From: DATBDM01 sp036269915
GTDB taxonomy: Bacteria > Actinomycetota > Thermoleophilia > Solirubrobacterales > Solirubrobacteraceae
NCBI GenBank assembly: GCA_036269915.1
Contig: DATBDM010000212.1
Coordinates: 1 to 22,096, forward strand
Length of the DNA stretch: 22,096 nucleotides
Direction of reading: 5' to 3'
Positions 21,981 to 22,096 of this stretch are shown here, piece after piece. The translations under genes were made by a program, and so were the position numbers. Position 1 is the first letter of the stretch, and each line of letters opens with the position of its first letter. The notes under the pieces are model-generated. The model was not told the DNA's origin. It made no database searches and saw only the letters and a list, made by a program, of their open reading frames with translations.

Positions 21981-22096
21981 ATGGCGGGGCGCTCGCCCGG
22001 CGGAGGCCGTTCACCGCGGCGCCGGCTGTCGCGCAGCGCCGAGTTCGAGCGGGTCTATCGCCAGGGCCGCTCGAAGGCCAACCGCTTTCTCGTGCT
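21981..22096 (+). CDS. rnpA: Ribonuclease P protein component, N-terminal part (runs off window)
   Basis: Protein subunit that helps RNase P RNA mature tRNA 5' ends. Only the first 38 full codons are in the window. The ATG abuts the rpmH stop with no gap. After a basic, Gly/Ser/Arg-rich leader the sequence RRLSRSAEFERVYRQGRSKA (about 14-33) is the conserved start of RnpA, continuing NRFLVL. The RNR-type signature and C-terminus lie beyond the edge. Position after rpmH confirms the call. Confidence 0.93.
   Translation, partial: MAGRSPGGGRSPRRRLSRSAEFERVYRQGRSKANRFLV

Overview
This is a chromosomal replication-origin region from a very GC-rich actinobacterium (about 70% G+C by eye, with many GTG and some TTG starts). 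Two conserved neighbourhoods sit side by side: rnpA-rpmH-dnaA-dnaN-recF-dciA-gyrB-gyrA, and the cell-wall signalling cluster fhaA-fhaB-pstP-rodA-pbpA-pknB that actinobacteria keep near oriC. A long GyrB, a DUF4446 protein and several unfamiliar partners suggest a deep-branching class such as Thermoleophilia (Solirubrobacterales-like) rather than Mycobacterium or Streptomyces. That placement is inference; no rRNA is present.

Layout. (1) 1-9271, minus strand: one tight run, read right to left: a membrane-embedded Ser/Thr kinase, fhaA, fhaB, pstP, rodA, pbpA, pknB (four PASTA domains) and the start of ddl, which runs off the left edge. Most junctions overlap or have almost no gap, so this is probably one operon coupling kinase/phosphatase/FHA signalling to septal or lateral peptidoglycan synthesis and D-Ala-D-Ala supply. 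(2) 9272-11700, plus strand: a membrane-anchored protein with a CARDB-like domain, a DUF4446 membrane protein and an HNH endonuclease-family protein. (3) 11701-12169: a 469-base gap between convergent genes. It holds strong hairpins and what looks like an unannotated structured RNA on the minus strand. (4) 12170-21485, minus strand: gyrA, gyrB, dciA, recF, dnaN, dnaA. (5) 21486-21845: divergent dnaA/rpmH spacer with DnaA-box-like inverted repeats and promoters. (6) 21846-22096, plus strand: rpmH and the start of rnpA.

How it works together: DnaA opens the origin, DciA probably helps with replicative helicase loading, DnaN clamps the polymerase, RecF handles gaps, and gyrase manages supercoiling. 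The other block makes wall (RodA glycosyltransferase plus PbpA transpeptidase, Ddl for precursor) under control of PknB, the second kinase, PstP phosphatase and the FHA readers.

No prophage, IS element, CRISPR array, tRNA or rRNA gene was seen. The most interesting items are the candidate RNA beside gyrA, a four-codon upstream ORF whose stop overlaps the TTG start of dnaA, and an Asp-to-Asn change in the DnaA DNA-recognition signature that goes with unusual TTGTGCACA-type boxes.
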